Source: an uncultured Paraprevotella sp.
GTDB lineage: Bacteria; Bacteroidota; Bacteroidia; Bacteroidales; Bacteroidaceae
Length of the DNA stretch: 34,249 nucleotides
Assembly: GCA_944320765.1 (NCBI GenBank)
Contig: CALUIS010000029.1
Span: 1 to 34,249 of the forward strand
Direction: 5' to 3'
Position 1 is the stretch's first letter, and each line of letters starts with the position of its first letter. Shown here piece after piece: positions 9,472-17,801 of the stretch. Below the pieces are notes generated by a model that saw nothing but the letters and a program-made list of their open reading frames with translations, made no database searches and was not told the DNA's origin. The translations under genes and the position numbers were made by a program.

Positions 9472-11241
9472 ATGAAACTCAAGAAACATATCCTTTGCGG
9501 ATGGCTCGCCCTCGCGGGCGCGGCGGCCTTCACGGCGTGCGACGACCTGTTCCGCGACACGCCCGTGGACAAGATGTCCGAGACCGACATCTGGCGCAAC
9601 CCCATGCTCTTGGACGAATACGTCCTGCCCTGGTACCGCAACATGCACTGCGGGTTCTCCACCTACGTCCCCACCACCATCGCGCTGGTCAAGAGCGCCT
9701 CGCGCTACTTCATGCCGTGGTTCGGCGACCAGATCGTACCCTCGAAGACGGACTACTACAACGCCGGGTACGGCGACTTGCTGAAAGGCAACCAGCAGGA
9801 AATCACCAACTGGGCACGGGTGAACTGGAGCAGCTACTACGCCCAGATACAGGCCATCAACCGTATGTTCGACAATCAGGGCGAGATAGCCGACGGCGAC
9901 CAGAAACGCCGCGTGGAGGGCGAGGGCTACTTCTTCCGCGCGTACTATTATTATATCCTTTGGCGGCAGTTCGGCGGCGTGATGGTCATCAAGGAGCCGT
10001 TCGACCCGCTCAACGACCAGAAGAAGTTCCCACGCGCATCCTATCCCGAAATGGTGGAGGCCATCGTGAGCGACGCACGGCGGGCCGCCGACATCCTGCC
10101 GGTGGAATATGACGCCACCGACATGGGACGGGTGACGAAAGGGGCCGCCCTGACGCTCATCGCCAAGACCTACCAATGGGCCTCGAGCGAGCGGTTCCAG
10201 AACCAGGCCAAGCCTTACCTGGGCTTCACGGACGACCGCTCGAAGGAGATGCTCGACTCGGCCAAGGTGGCCTACGAAAGGGTGATGGGGCTGGAGCATT
10301 ACCAGCTGATACAGATCGCCGGAACAACGGAAGAGGACTTCAAGAAGGAGTACCGCAACATCTTCCTTACCAAGAACAGCCAGGAATCCATCCTCGAAGT
10401 GCAGCACTCCGACGACGGCAACTACGACACGGGCTTCGGCCACAAGCTGGACCGCGACGCGGCCGCCCCGCACTTCACCGGCACCACGGCGGCCTATACG
10501 CCCACGCAGAACCACGTGGACGAGTATGGCATGCGCACGGGCTTTACCTACGACCCGCAGCATCCCTACAAGGGACGCGACTGGCGCTTCTACGCCAACA
10601 TACTCTACGACGGGTCGACGTATGACGGACACGTGATGGACATCCACTACACCGTCCAGGACGGCGAGGAAGTGGCCGGAGAAGACCTGACCCCTTATGG
10701 CACCTCGGAGACCGCCGCCGTGACCCGCACGGGCTACTACATGGGCAAGTTCGTGGACGAGACGCAGGAAATCAACAACGACGAGGCCTACGCCAGCAGC
10801 CAGAACTACATCATCTGGCGCTATGCGGAAATCCTGCTGGACTACGCGGAGGTGATGTTCCGGCTGGGCGACACGGAAGCCGCCCGCGCCAAAGTGAACG
10901 ACATCCGCCGCCGCGCCCACATGGACGACCTGCCCTCGCTCACGTGGGACCAGCTGGTGAACGAACGCCGCGTGGAACTGGCCTTCGAGGACGCCTCCTA
11001 CTGGGACATCATGCGCTGGGGCATCGCCGAGGAGAAGCTCAACGGCAACGACAACCCCATCGAGTCCATGACCATCACCGTGGACCCCGCCACGCAGGAC
11101 ACCACCTACACCGTGGGCAACATGGACCGCTTCCCCGGCCGCGTGCGCTCGTTCAGCAAGATGCAGTACTACCTGCCCCTGCCGTGGGACGAGATCCGCT
11201 ACCACGGCGTGGAACAGAACCCCGACTGGATAGAGTCCTGA
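9472..11241 (+). CDS. SusD/RagB-family surface lipoprotein
   Basis: The 589-aa product starts with a lipoprotein signal (FTAC-DD, Cys23) followed by acidic residues, as is common for surface-exposed lipoproteins in this phylum. The body has SusD/RagB character: an N-terminal segment DKMSETDIWRNPMLLDEY, helical TPR-like stretches (RAYYYYILWRQFGG, YAEILLDYAEVMFRLGD), and the C-terminal part EDASYWDIMRWG followed by YYLPLPWDEI. Partners with the SusC gene directly upstream. It binds the ligand at the cell surface and caps the SusC barrel. Nothing suggests truncation. Confidence 0.95.
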   Translation: MKLKKHILCGWLALAGAAAFTACDDLFRDTPVDKMSETDIWRNPMLLDEYVLPWYRNMHCGFSTYVPTTIALVKSASRYFMPWFGDQIVPSKTDYYNAGYGDLLKGNQQEITNWARVNWSSYYAQIQAINRMFDNQGEIADGDQKRRVEGEGYFFRAYYYYILWRQFGGVMVIKEPFDPLNDQKKFPRASYPEMVEAIVSDARRAADILPVEYDATDMGRVTKGAALTLIAKTYQWASSERFQNQAKPYLGFTDDRSKEMLDSAKVAYERVMGLEHYQLIQIAGTTEEDFKKEYRNIFLTKNSQESILEVQHSDDGNYDTGFGHKLDRDAAAPHFTGTTAAYTPTQNHVDEYGMRTGFTYDPQHPYKGRDWRFYANILYDGSTYDGHVMDIHYTVQDGEEVAGEDLTPYGTSETAAVTRTGYYMGKFVDETQEINNDEAYASSQNYIIWRYAEILLDYAEVMFRLGDTEAARAKVNDIRRRAHMDDLPSLTWDQLVNERRVELAFEDASYWDIMRWGIAEEKLNGNDNPIESMTITVDPATQDTTYTVGNMDRFPGRVRSFSKMQYYLPLPWDEIRYHGVEQNPDWIES

Positions 11242-11296
11242 TGCCGACCTTAACTGAGATTACAGATATAGATTGTTTCACTTTAAAAAAAGAAAG

Positions 11297-12232
11297 ATGA
11301 TGAAAAAAGGTATCACAACATTGTTTTTAGGACTGGCCGTCGCCTTGGGCGCACAGGCCCAGGAGTACAACCTCTTCTACGACGTGGACGAGGACGGCTG
11401 GCTCTGGTTCGACTCACAGGAGAAAATCGACAAATACGTGGGAACCTGCGACGAGGACAACTACTGCGTGAACCCCGACGGGAAGCCCATCCAGTTGATT
11501 TATGCGGACATCAATCCCGATTATCCGGCTACGATTGCCGACCCCGACTTCATCGGTGTGGGTGCGGACGGTGAGGACTTCGGCACGGAAGGCTACCTGA
11601 CGGGAGCATTGGTTCTCCCTGGAAGTTCTGGCTTAGTAGGTACCACTAACGGCGGCGGATTTGTGGTTTGCATGCCGTCTTGTACCAGCTACAGCATCTG
11701 CCTTTCCTCTGGCTATTCCGTATATTGCCGTATGTTAGGAAGCAGGGATGCCAATGCGAGTTTCTCGAATGTAATAACCACGACTTCAAGTTTCGTCGAA
11801 AGTGCTTACATCAACATGTCGGCCCATTCCATGCTGAACCCATTGTGTGGAGCAGGCATCTTCACATGGAACGGCATTGAAAACCAAGATGGCGGCTATG
11901 ACAACCCGGACGTGCTCAAGGGCGACCAACCCGTCTACGCTTACTTCCAGAACAACCGCAACCAAGAAATCTACATCCACGGCATCCGCGTGACCACCCC
12001 GACGAACAGCACGCTCTCCGTGCGCGACGTGACGGTGAAGCAGCAGAACCGCATCTTCTTCGAGGGCAACCGCGTGGTGCTCAACGAACCTGCCGACATC
12101 CGGGTGTACAGCACGGACGGCCTGCTGATGAACGCCGCCACGCACGCCGACCGCATGGACCTCTCGAACATGCCCAAGGGCATCTACATCGTGAAGGCCG
12201 GCGACGCCACGCGCAAGCTTGCTGTACAGTAA
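11297..12232 (+). CDS. Secreted protein of unknown function with sorting-type C-terminal tail
   Basis: The reading frame is open from 11273, but I place the start at 11297 (ATGATGAAAAAAGG after an A/G-rich stretch), because this gives a clean signal peptide (MMKKGITTLFLGLAVALGAQAQ). The mature part is acidic, rich in Gly, Asn and Cys, and matches no family I recognise. The end (IRVYSTDGLLMNAATHA...MPKGIYIVKAGDATRKLAVQ) resembles the T9SS type A sorting tail, as in the LRR protein at the start of the locus. It follows susD by 55 bp and is closed by a strong terminator, so it is probably the last gene of the SusCD unit. A surface ligand-binding role is plausible but not shown. Confidence 0.8.
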   Translation: MMKKGITTLFLGLAVALGAQAQEYNLFYDVDEDGWLWFDSQEKIDKYVGTCDEDNYCVNPDGKPIQLIYADINPDYPATIADPDFIGVGADGEDFGTEGYLTGALVLPGSSGLVGTTNGGGFVVCMPSCTSYSICLSSGYSVYCRMLGSRDANASFSNVITTTSSFVESAYINMSAHSMLNPLCGAGIFTWNGIENQDGGYDNPDVLKGDQPVYAYFQNNRNQEIYIHGIRVTTPTNSTLSVRDVTVKQQNRIFFEGNRVVLNEPADIRVYSTDGLLMNAATHADRMDLSNMPKGIYIVKAGDATRKLAVQ

Positions 12233-12260
12233 GCTCTCCCGGACAATTGATTGAAAGAAA

Positions 12261-12304
12261 GCCGCTCCGCCTGGAAAATCCCACAGGCGGAGCGGCCTTC
12301 TTTT
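12261..12304. terminator. Bidirectional terminator between convergent genes
   Basis: Perfect 13-bp GC-rich arms (GCCGCTCCGCCTG at 12261-12273, complement at 12284-12296) with a 10-nt loop are followed by CTTCTTTT on the + strand. On the minus strand a TTTCTTTC stretch follows. It ends the SusCD unit and probably also the minus-strand dapB-wbqC unit. Confidence 0.85.
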
Positions 12305-12313
12305 AAGCCAGTC

Positions 12314-12979
12314 TCACAAGGCCGCCACGGAGTCGCGCAGCACGAGCAGCCCCTCCGGCCCCATGTTAAACAGCAGGTCGGCGATGCTCAGGTTGGGCAG
12401 GAAGCCATGTACCTGGCCGAACACCTGCCAATACGCCCGGGGCGAGAAGGCGGCATCCTCCGCCCACGCCACACGCGGGCTGATGCGGTCGCGGAAATCA
12501 TCCACGGAAGCGGCAGCGCACTCCGGGGAAACGCCCTCCACAAGCCCGTAGGAAACCGTCTGGCACACGTTCGGGTGCAAGTCCAGCAGCTCGCACACCT
12601 TCAGGCGCACCGCCTCGTTGAAATCGAAAAGGAAGTCCCACTTCCGGGTATAGAAAGGCAGGAAGTCGTCGGCATAGTATTCAAAGAAAGGGCTGCCCCC
12701 GTAGGCCGTCTCCAAGGCATTCCAGTGCAGGTGGCGCCAGTTGCCATGGTCCGAGATGCGGATGTCCTTCACCGGACACTTGGGACTGTCGGGCTTCACC
12801 ACCGGCACGGTCAAGGCCTGCGTCCCGGCGGGCGAGGCAATCAGGCAGCGGTTGCGCCACGTCTGCTTCACATAATGCTCGTGCGCCTCCATCCACACCT
12901 CGGGATAAGCGTAAAGCTTCGCATAATATTGCACGGGGGCCAGATAGGCCGATGACAGCAGGCAGGCCGGACGTTTCAT
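12314..12979 (-). CDS. WbqC-like family protein
   Basis: The 221-aa product resembles the WbqC-like family (LLSSAYLAPVQYYAKL near the N-terminus; KWDFLFDFNEAVRLKVCELL). Members occur in polysaccharide biosynthesis contexts, but the biochemical role is not settled. The frame is open further upstream; I chose the ATG at 12979 because its first bases overlap the stop of the upstream gene (ATGA overlap), a typical sign of translational coupling, and because the family motif begins right after it. It is the last gene of a dapB - lepB - lepB-like - wbqC group, an arrangement I recall from Bacteroides genomes. Why it accompanies signal peptidases is unclear. Confidence 0.8.
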   Translation of the reverse strand: MKRPACLLSSAYLAPVQYYAKLYAYPEVWMEAHEHYVKQTWRNRCLIASPAGTQALTVPVVKPDSPKCPVKDIRISDHGNWRHLHWNALETAYGGSPFFEYYADDFLPFYTRKWDFLFDFNEAVRLKVCELLDLHPNVCQTVSYGLVEGVSPECAAASVDDFRDRISPRVAWAEDAAFSPRAYWQVFGQVHGFLPNLSIADLLFNMGPEGLLVLRDSVAAL

Positions 12980-13710
12980 GGCAGTTCCTCCTCCCCCACT
13001 TTCTTCATCATACGGCCGAAACGGAAACGGGCGTACCACGGCGCGGCGGCATCCCACGACCAGACGACCCGCGAGAGACGGCCCAGCAGATGCGTGTCCG
13101 GCACGAAGCCGAACGAACGCGAGTCCTCCCCTCCGCCCGAAAGCCAGAAATAATCATGCGAGAAACGGAAACTGGGGACGAAATGCCCCGACACGCAGAG
13201 CGAATCCGCGATGATGACGGCATGCGCCCCCTCGTGCAGGTTGATCATCCGGGCATACCAGCGGATGTTGTCCGGCGTGATGGCCACGTAAGCATCCCGC
13301 CTCGGCAGCTCCACCACACGGCACCGCCGTCCGCCCGCAGGCCGCCTGCGGTACACGCCGCCCAGCGAGTCCACCCAAAGGCTGTCGCCCGGCAGGGCAT
13401 AGACGCGCCCCGCGAACACGGGGCATTCGTCCGCCAGCAGGCTATCGCTGCCGGCGGAAGGGTCGTTGAACGCCACCCACTCGCCACGCCCGGGCCGCCC
13501 TTCGCCCCGGCGCACGTAGCCCCACCGGCGCATGGGCCACAGCCGCAGGCCGTAGGCCGTCTTGTCCACCGCCACGCGGTCGCCCGCAAGCAACGCGGGA
13601 CTCGCGCCGCCGCCCGGTATCTCCACGAAAGACACCCCGCACAGCCTCACCCCCGCCGCCAGCAAAAGGGCCGCTGCCGCCACGCCGATCCACCGCAACG
13701 CCTTCCTCAC
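12976..13710 (-). CDS. Signal peptidase I-like paralogue (S26 family) lacking the catalytic Ser and Lys
   Basis: The 244-aa product has an N-terminal membrane anchor (about residues 5-25) and clear S26 family boxes: LLAGDRVAVDKTAYGLR, RVYALPGD, and a C-terminal SRSFGFVPDTHLLGR that matches SRYWGFVPEDHIVGK in the neighbour. At the catalytic serine box the active neighbour reads IPSSSLEKSLLVGD, but this one reads IPGGGASPALLAGD, so Gly35 is at the Ser position. At the lysine box the neighbour reads YVKRCVGLPG, but this one reads FAGRVYALPG, so Gly101 replaces Lys. The GDN box is also degenerate (GGG). It probably cannot cleave signal peptides by the usual mechanism. It lies 13 bp downstream of lepB and overlaps the wbqC-like start. 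A regulatory or scaffold role, like that proposed for inactive SpsA beside SpsB in Staphylococcus, is possible. Confidence 0.8.
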   Translation of the reverse strand: MRKALRWIGVAAAALLLAAGVRLCGVSFVEIPGGGASPALLAGDRVAVDKTAYGLRLWPMRRWGYVRRGEGRPGRGEWVAFNDPSAGSDSLLADECPVFAGRVYALPGDSLWVDSLGGVYRRRPAGGRRCRVVELPRRDAYVAITPDNIRWYARMINLHEGAHAVIIADSLCVSGHFVPSFRFSHDYFWLSGGGEDSRSFGFVPDTHLLGRLSRVVWSWDAAAPWYARFRFGRMMKKVGEEELP

Positions 13711-13723
13711 ACCTTATATTTTA

Positions 13724-15172
13724 TCATTTGATATTGTCCACCAGGCGGAACAAGCGGTCCCACCGCACATGGCCTTCGAACCAGCCCCTGTCCTTGTCCA
13801 GCGAGAGCCACACCAGAACGGGCTTGCCCACGATGTGGTCCTCCGGCACGAAGCCCCAGTAGCGCGAGTCGGCCGAGTTGTGGCGGTTGTCGCCCATCAT
13901 CCAGTAGTAATCCATCTTGAACGTGTAGCTGTCCGCCTCCCGCCCGTTGATGAAGATGCGCCCGTCCTCCACGCGCAGGTCGTTATGCTCGTACACGCGG
14001 ATGGGCCGCTCGTAGACGGCGATGTTGTCCATCGTCAGGCGCACGCTCTTCCCCTTGGCGGGAATCCACACGGGGCCGTAGTCGTCGCGCGTCCATCCCG
14101 TCCAGGCGTTCAGCGGGTACAGCCCGTCCGGCACGGAATTCAGGCTGTCATACGCGATGCCCTCCACGATGTCCGTGCAAGCCTCCAGCCGCTCCTTCGC
14201 CTTGCGGGTGAGCGGCATCGCACCCGTCTCAGCCAGCGACTGCAGGTCCTCCGCGCTGATGCCGAGTTCATGGGCCAGCTCGTCCGGAATGTCCCGCTTC
14301 AGGCGCACGAAGTAGTCATACTGCACGTTGTCCGGCTCCTTGTTCGGCTTCCCGTCCAGATACACGACATGGTCCTTGATTTGAAGCGTCTGCCCCGGCA
14401 GGCCCACGCAACGCTTCACGTAGTTCTCCCTCCGGTCCACGGGACGCCACATCACGCCGCCGAACATCTGGGGATTCTGGTCGATATACTGCCGCCCCAT
14501 GGCGTACAAGCCGTGCAAGAAGTCGCGCTGCTGCTGCCGCGTGAGCGAGTCCATCGGCGGGAATCCCCCGCGCTGCTGCACGTACTGCTGCCCTCCTATG
14601 CCGTAGGCGATGGCGTAGAAGTCCATGTTCTGGTAGGCCGGGTTCGCGGTCACCGTGTCGCCCGCCGGATAGTTGAACACCACGATGTCGTTCAGCTGCA
14701 CGCGCCCCCCCGGCACACGCTCGTAGTCCCATTGCGGCCATTCCAAGTACGACTTGCAGCCCGCGATGGGCATCGTATGCTGGGTGAGCGGCATGGAAAG
14801 CGGCGTGATGGGCTTGCGCGGGCCGTAGCTCATCTTGCTCACGAAGAGGTAGTCGCCCACGAGGAGCGACTTCTCCAGCGAGGACGAGGGGATGGTATAG
14901 TTCTGGAAGAAATAAAGGTTGACGAAATACACCGCCACGAGGGCGAACACGATGGCGTCCACCCAGCTCATCACCGTGCGCGTCACGGGATTGTCCGCCT
15001 CCTTCCACCACGTCCAGGGAATGCGTTTCGTGATGTAGGCATCGAATATGAACGGCACGGCAACCAGCCCCCACCAGCTTCCAATCCATAGCAGGAAGGC
15101 GAGGTAGAGTGCCATGACCGCCACCATCTTGATCCATTGCGCCCGCGTGGGCTTCTTTCTGATTTTCTTCAT
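13724..15172 (-). CDS. lepB: Signal peptidase I
   Basis: The 482-aa membrane peptidase removes signal peptides from exported proteins at the outer face of the inner membrane. N-terminal hydrophobic segments lie at about residues 17-45 and 70-88. The catalytic Ser is Ser98 in IPSSSLEKSLLVGD and the general-base Lys is Lys253 in YVKRCVGLPG. The last box, GDNRHNSADSRYWGFVPEDH, is complete. It is much longer than E. coli LepB (324 aa) because of a large insertion between the Lys box and the last box, and extra sequence before the Lys box; long LepB forms are usual in Bacteroides relatives. It is the active partner of the catalytically degenerate paralogue directly downstream and lies 36 bp downstream of dapB. 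Confidence 0.95.
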   Translation of the reverse strand: MKKIRKKPTRAQWIKMVAVMALYLAFLLWIGSWWGLVAVPFIFDAYITKRIPWTWWKEADNPVTRTVMSWVDAIVFALVAVYFVNLYFFQNYTIPSSSLEKSLLVGDYLFVSKMSYGPRKPITPLSMPLTQHTMPIAGCKSYLEWPQWDYERVPGGRVQLNDIVVFNYPAGDTVTANPAYQNMDFYAIAYGIGGQQYVQQRGGFPPMDSLTRQQQRDFLHGLYAMGRQYIDQNPQMFGGVMWRPVDRRENYVKRCVGLPGQTLQIKDHVVYLDGKPNKEPDNVQYDYFVRLKRDIPDELAHELGISAEDLQSLAETGAMPLTRKAKERLEACTDIVEGIAYDSLNSVPDGLYPLNAWTGWTRDDYGPVWIPAKGKSVRLTMDNIAVYERPIRVYEHNDLRVEDGRIFINGREADSYTFKMDYYWMMGDNRHNSADSRYWGFVPEDHIVGKPVLVWLSLDKDRGWFEGHVRWDRLFRLVDNIK

Positions 15173-15208
15173 CGTCTGCGTCAGTTTTCGGTTAGCGTCA
15201 TGCCCGTC

Positions 15209-15973
15209 TCAGTCCTTCAGGAACGGGAAAAGGTCCTCCATGGTGAGCAGCCCGCCGTGCGTGGCCGTGAACTCGGCGGCCAGCACGGCCCCCAGGGCGA
15301 ACCCCTTGCGGCTGTGGGCGTCGTGGGTCAGCGTGATGCAGTCCGCCTCGCTGTCGTAGATGACGGAATGTATGCCCGGCACCTCGCCGCGGCGCACGCT
15401 GTCGATGCGCAGCTCGTCCGGCTTGCAGTCCGTGCAGCCCGAAACCGTCCCGTCCGGGGCCGTGAGCGTACCCCGCGTCCACCGGTCCTTGCGGCCCATC
15501 TGCCCGATGATGCCCTCGGCCAGGGTGATGGCCGTGCCGCTCGGCGCGTCCAGCTTGTGTACGTGGTGCGTCTCCTCCATCCGCACGTCATATTGCGGAT
15601 ACCCGTCCATGATGTGTGCCAGGTAGCGGTTCACGGCGCTGAACACGGCCACGCCCACGCTGAAGTTGCTGCTCCAGAAGAGCGTCTTCCCCTCCTCGCG
15701 GCACAGGCGCTCCATCTCGTCCGCATGGGCGGCATACCATCCGGTGCTGCCCGAAACCACCTTCACGCCGGCCGAAAAAGCCTTCATCACGTTGCCGTAG
15801 GCCGCCTGCGGGGCGGTGAACTCGATGGCCACGTCCGCGCTGCGGAAGGCCTCGCTGCCGAAATCGTCCTGATTGTCCACGTCTATAATGCTCACTATCT
15901 CATGGCCGCGCTGGAGTGCGATTTGCTCTATCATGCGGCCCATCTTGCCATAACCAATAAGTGCGATTCTCAT
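15209..15973 (-). CDS. dapB: 4-hydroxy-tetrahydrodipicolinate reductase
   Basis: The 254-aa enzyme reduces hydroxy-tetrahydrodipicolinate in the diaminopimelate/lysine pathway in the cytoplasm. It shows the N-terminal NAD(P)H-binding GYGKMGR, the STGW segment, and the catalytic ETHHVHKLDAPSGTA with the His pair and Lys. I chose the ATG at 15973 (MRIALIGYG); the frame also allows a TTG three codons upstream. A TAnnTTTG promoter box lies about 30 bp upstream (16006-16013). It heads the minus-strand group with the two signal peptidase genes and the wbqC-like gene. It is slightly shorter than E. coli DapB (273 aa), as is common in this phylum. Confidence 0.95.
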   Translation of the reverse strand: MRIALIGYGKMGRMIEQIALQRGHEIVSIIDVDNQDDFGSEAFRSADVAIEFTAPQAAYGNVMKAFSAGVKVVSGSTGWYAAHADEMERLCREEGKTLFWSSNFSVGVAVFSAVNRYLAHIMDGYPQYDVRMEETHHVHKLDAPSGTAITLAEGIIGQMGRKDRWTRGTLTAPDGTVSGCTDCKPDELRIDSVRRGEVPGIHSVIYDSEADCITLTHDAHSRKGFALGAVLAAEFTATHGGLLTMEDLFPFLKD

Positions 15974-16005
15974 ATTTTTCAAACAGTATGCTGATTTTTC
16001 TACAG

Positions 16006-16013
16006 CAAAGATA
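16006..16013 (-). promoter_or_regulatory. Bacteroidales -7 promoter box for dapB
   Basis: On the minus strand the sequence reads TATCTTTG, a full match to the TAnnTTTG box used by the Bacteroidota primary sigma factor. It ends 32 nt before the dapB ATG. No clear TTTG box at the -33 position is visible. Confidence 0.65.
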
Positions 16014-16034
16014 GGGATTTGCCTTGAAATTCAT

Positions 16035-16042
16035 TACTTTTG
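16035..16042 (+). promoter_or_regulatory. Bacteroidales -7 promoter box for the DUF2851 gene
   Basis: The sequence TACTTTTG matches TAnnTTTG and lies 32 nt upstream of the ATG at 16075. It lies inside the upstream extension of the reading frame, supporting the later start. It faces away from the dapB box, so the 101-bp gap is a compact divergent promoter region. Confidence 0.6.
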
Positions 16043-16074
16043 TTAGTAAAAATAAACCTTTCAGCCATCCCGCC

Positions 16075-17382
16075 ATGGAAAAGTTGCTGCATTACATCTG
16101 GAAATACAAGCTCTTCCCCCTACGCCCGCTGCAAACCACGGACGGCCAAACGGTGGAAGTCATCGACCCCGGAACGCTCAACCGAGACGCCGGACCGGAT
16201 TTCCTGAACGCCAAAGTGAAACTGGACGGGACGGTATGGGCAGGAAGCGTGGAAATCCACCAGCACGCCGCTGACTGGTACGCCCACGGACATCACGAAG
16301 ACGCACACTACAACAACGTCATCCTGCACGTGACGGAGAAAGCCGACCGACCGGCCACGACACAAGACGGGAAAACCCTGCCGCAACTGGAAATAGAGAT
16401 TCCCGCCTACCTACGCGACAACTACGAAGAACTGTGCCGCACCACAGACTATCCCCGTTGCCACCGTGTCATCCCGCAAATAGACACTTTCACCGTACAC
16501 AGCTGGCTGAACGCCCTGCTCTACGAACGGCTGGAACAACGGGCCGGACGGATTATGGAACGCGTCCGGCAACTGCAAGGCGACTGGGAACAGGCCTGTT
16601 TCATCACCCTGGCCCGCAACTTCGGGTTCGGCATCAACGGAGACGCGTTCGAGACTTGGGCCCGCCACATCCCGTGGCAGGCCGTGGCACACCACCGTGA
16701 CAACCTCTTCCAGATTGAAGCCGTCTTTCTGGGACAGGCGGGGCTGCTGGACATAGACACCGTACCGAAAAAATACCGCGACGAGGCCATCGACGACGGC
16801 TATTATCCCCGGCTGAAACAAGAGTACGACTATCTGGCGCACAAATTCTCCCTCGCTCCCATGGAAGCCGGAGCATGGAAATTCCTCCGCCTGCGCCCGC
16901 AAAACTTCCCACACGTGCGCATCGCACAGCTCACCCTCTTGTACTACAACCAGACCGCCGGACTCTCGCACTTGCTGGAAGCCGCCACCTTGGAAGAGTT
17001 GCACGCCATGCTGTCCACCCATGCCACAGACTACTGGCAGTCGCACTACACCTTCGGATGTCCCAGCCACAAGAACGCCAAGGCCCTGACACCCGCCTCA
17101 CTGAACCTCATCGTACTCAACACCATCGTCCCCCTGCTCTACGCCTACGGACAAGCGCACGGACAAGACGAATACCGCACACGGGCCATCCGGCTGCTTG
17201 ACCCCATCAAGGCGGAAAACAACTATATCACACGGCAATGGGCCGAATGCGGCATCCGCGTGGACAGCGCGGCGGACTCGCAAGCCCTTATCCAACTCAA
17301 GAAGGAATACTGCGACCGCCGCTATTGCCTGCATTGCCGTTTCGGCTACGAATTCCTGAAACAAAACCACAAACTCAAATAG
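16075..17382 (+). CDS. DUF2851 family protein
   Basis: The 435-aa protein matches the Bacteroidota DUF2851 family as I recall it: an N-terminal MEKLLHYIWKYKLF followed by the conserved block GPDFLNAKVKLDGTVWAGSV and the His/Asp-rich VEIHQHAADWYAHGHHED. The conserved acidic and His residues hint at a metal-binding or nuclease-like active site, but no function is established. I chose the ATG at 16075 rather than the upstream frame start at 16024, because a promoter box lies in the extension and the family motif begins at MEKLL. It is followed after 3 bp by a thioesterase gene and then dprA, so it is probably part of a three-gene operon. No signal peptide is seen, so it is probably cytoplasmic. 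Confidence 0.8.
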   Translation: MEKLLHYIWKYKLFPLRPLQTTDGQTVEVIDPGTLNRDAGPDFLNAKVKLDGTVWAGSVEIHQHAADWYAHGHHEDAHYNNVILHVTEKADRPATTQDGKTLPQLEIEIPAYLRDNYEELCRTTDYPRCHRVIPQIDTFTVHSWLNALLYERLEQRAGRIMERVRQLQGDWEQACFITLARNFGFGINGDAFETWARHIPWQAVAHHRDNLFQIEAVFLGQAGLLDIDTVPKKYRDEAIDDGYYPRLKQEYDYLAHKFSLAPMEAGAWKFLRLRPQNFPHVRIAQLTLLYYNQTAGLSHLLEAATLEELHAMLSTHATDYWQSHYTFGCPSHKNAKALTPASLNLIVLNTIVPLLYAYGQAHGQDEYRTRAIRLLDPIKAENNYITRQWAECGIRVDSAADSQALIQLKKEYCDRRYCLHCRFGYEFLKQNHKLK

Positions 17383-17385
17383 AAA

Positions 17386-17793
17386 ATGAATACGGATTAT
17401 ATCTTTGAACTGGAAATGAAGGTGCGCGACTACGAATGCGACCTGCAAGGCATCGTCAACAACGCCAACTACCAACACTACACCGAACACACGCGGCACG
17501 AGTTCCTCCTCTCACGCGGCATCAGTTTCGCCGCCCTCCACGAACAAGGCATCGATGCCGTAGTGGCCCGGCTGAACATGGCCTTCAAGACCCCGCTGAG
17601 AAGCGGAGACCGCTTCGTCTCCAAATTGCGGGTGGAGAAAGACGGCATCAAATATGTGTTCCATCAGGACATCTACCGCCTGCCGGACATGAAATGCTGC
17701 CTGAAAAGCCAGGTGGACACCGTGTGTCTCATCGAAGGCCGGCTGGGCACCTGCCGCGAATTGGACGACATCGTACCGAAGCCCAACGACTGA
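17386..17793 (+). CDS. Hot-dog fold acyl-CoA thioesterase (4HBT/YbgC-like)
   Basis: The 135-aa protein has the size and N-terminal signature of 4-hydroxybenzoyl-CoA-type thioesterases: RDYECDLQGIVNNANYQHY, with the acidic residue and the NxxNY element at the active-site loop. Such enzymes hydrolyse acyl-CoA or acyl-ACP thioesters in the cytoplasm. It lies 3 bp after the DUF2851 gene and 8 bp before dprA, so all three are likely co-transcribed. The substrate cannot be inferred. Confidence 0.85.
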   Translation: MNTDYIFELEMKVRDYECDLQGIVNNANYQHYTEHTRHEFLLSRGISFAALHEQGIDAVVARLNMAFKTPLRSGDRFVSKLRVEKDGIKYVFHQDIYRLPDMKCCLKSQVDTVCLIEGRLGTCRELDDIVPKPND

Positions 17794-17801
17794 CTCCCCG
17801 C

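Noticed and set aside
7132..11205. Very long open frame on the minus strand (about 1357 codons) opposite susC and susD
   Set aside because: It is antisense to two well-identified genes, has a low-complexity Val/Gly/His/Arg-rich translation without domains, and is explained by GC-rich codon use that rarely gives antisense stops.
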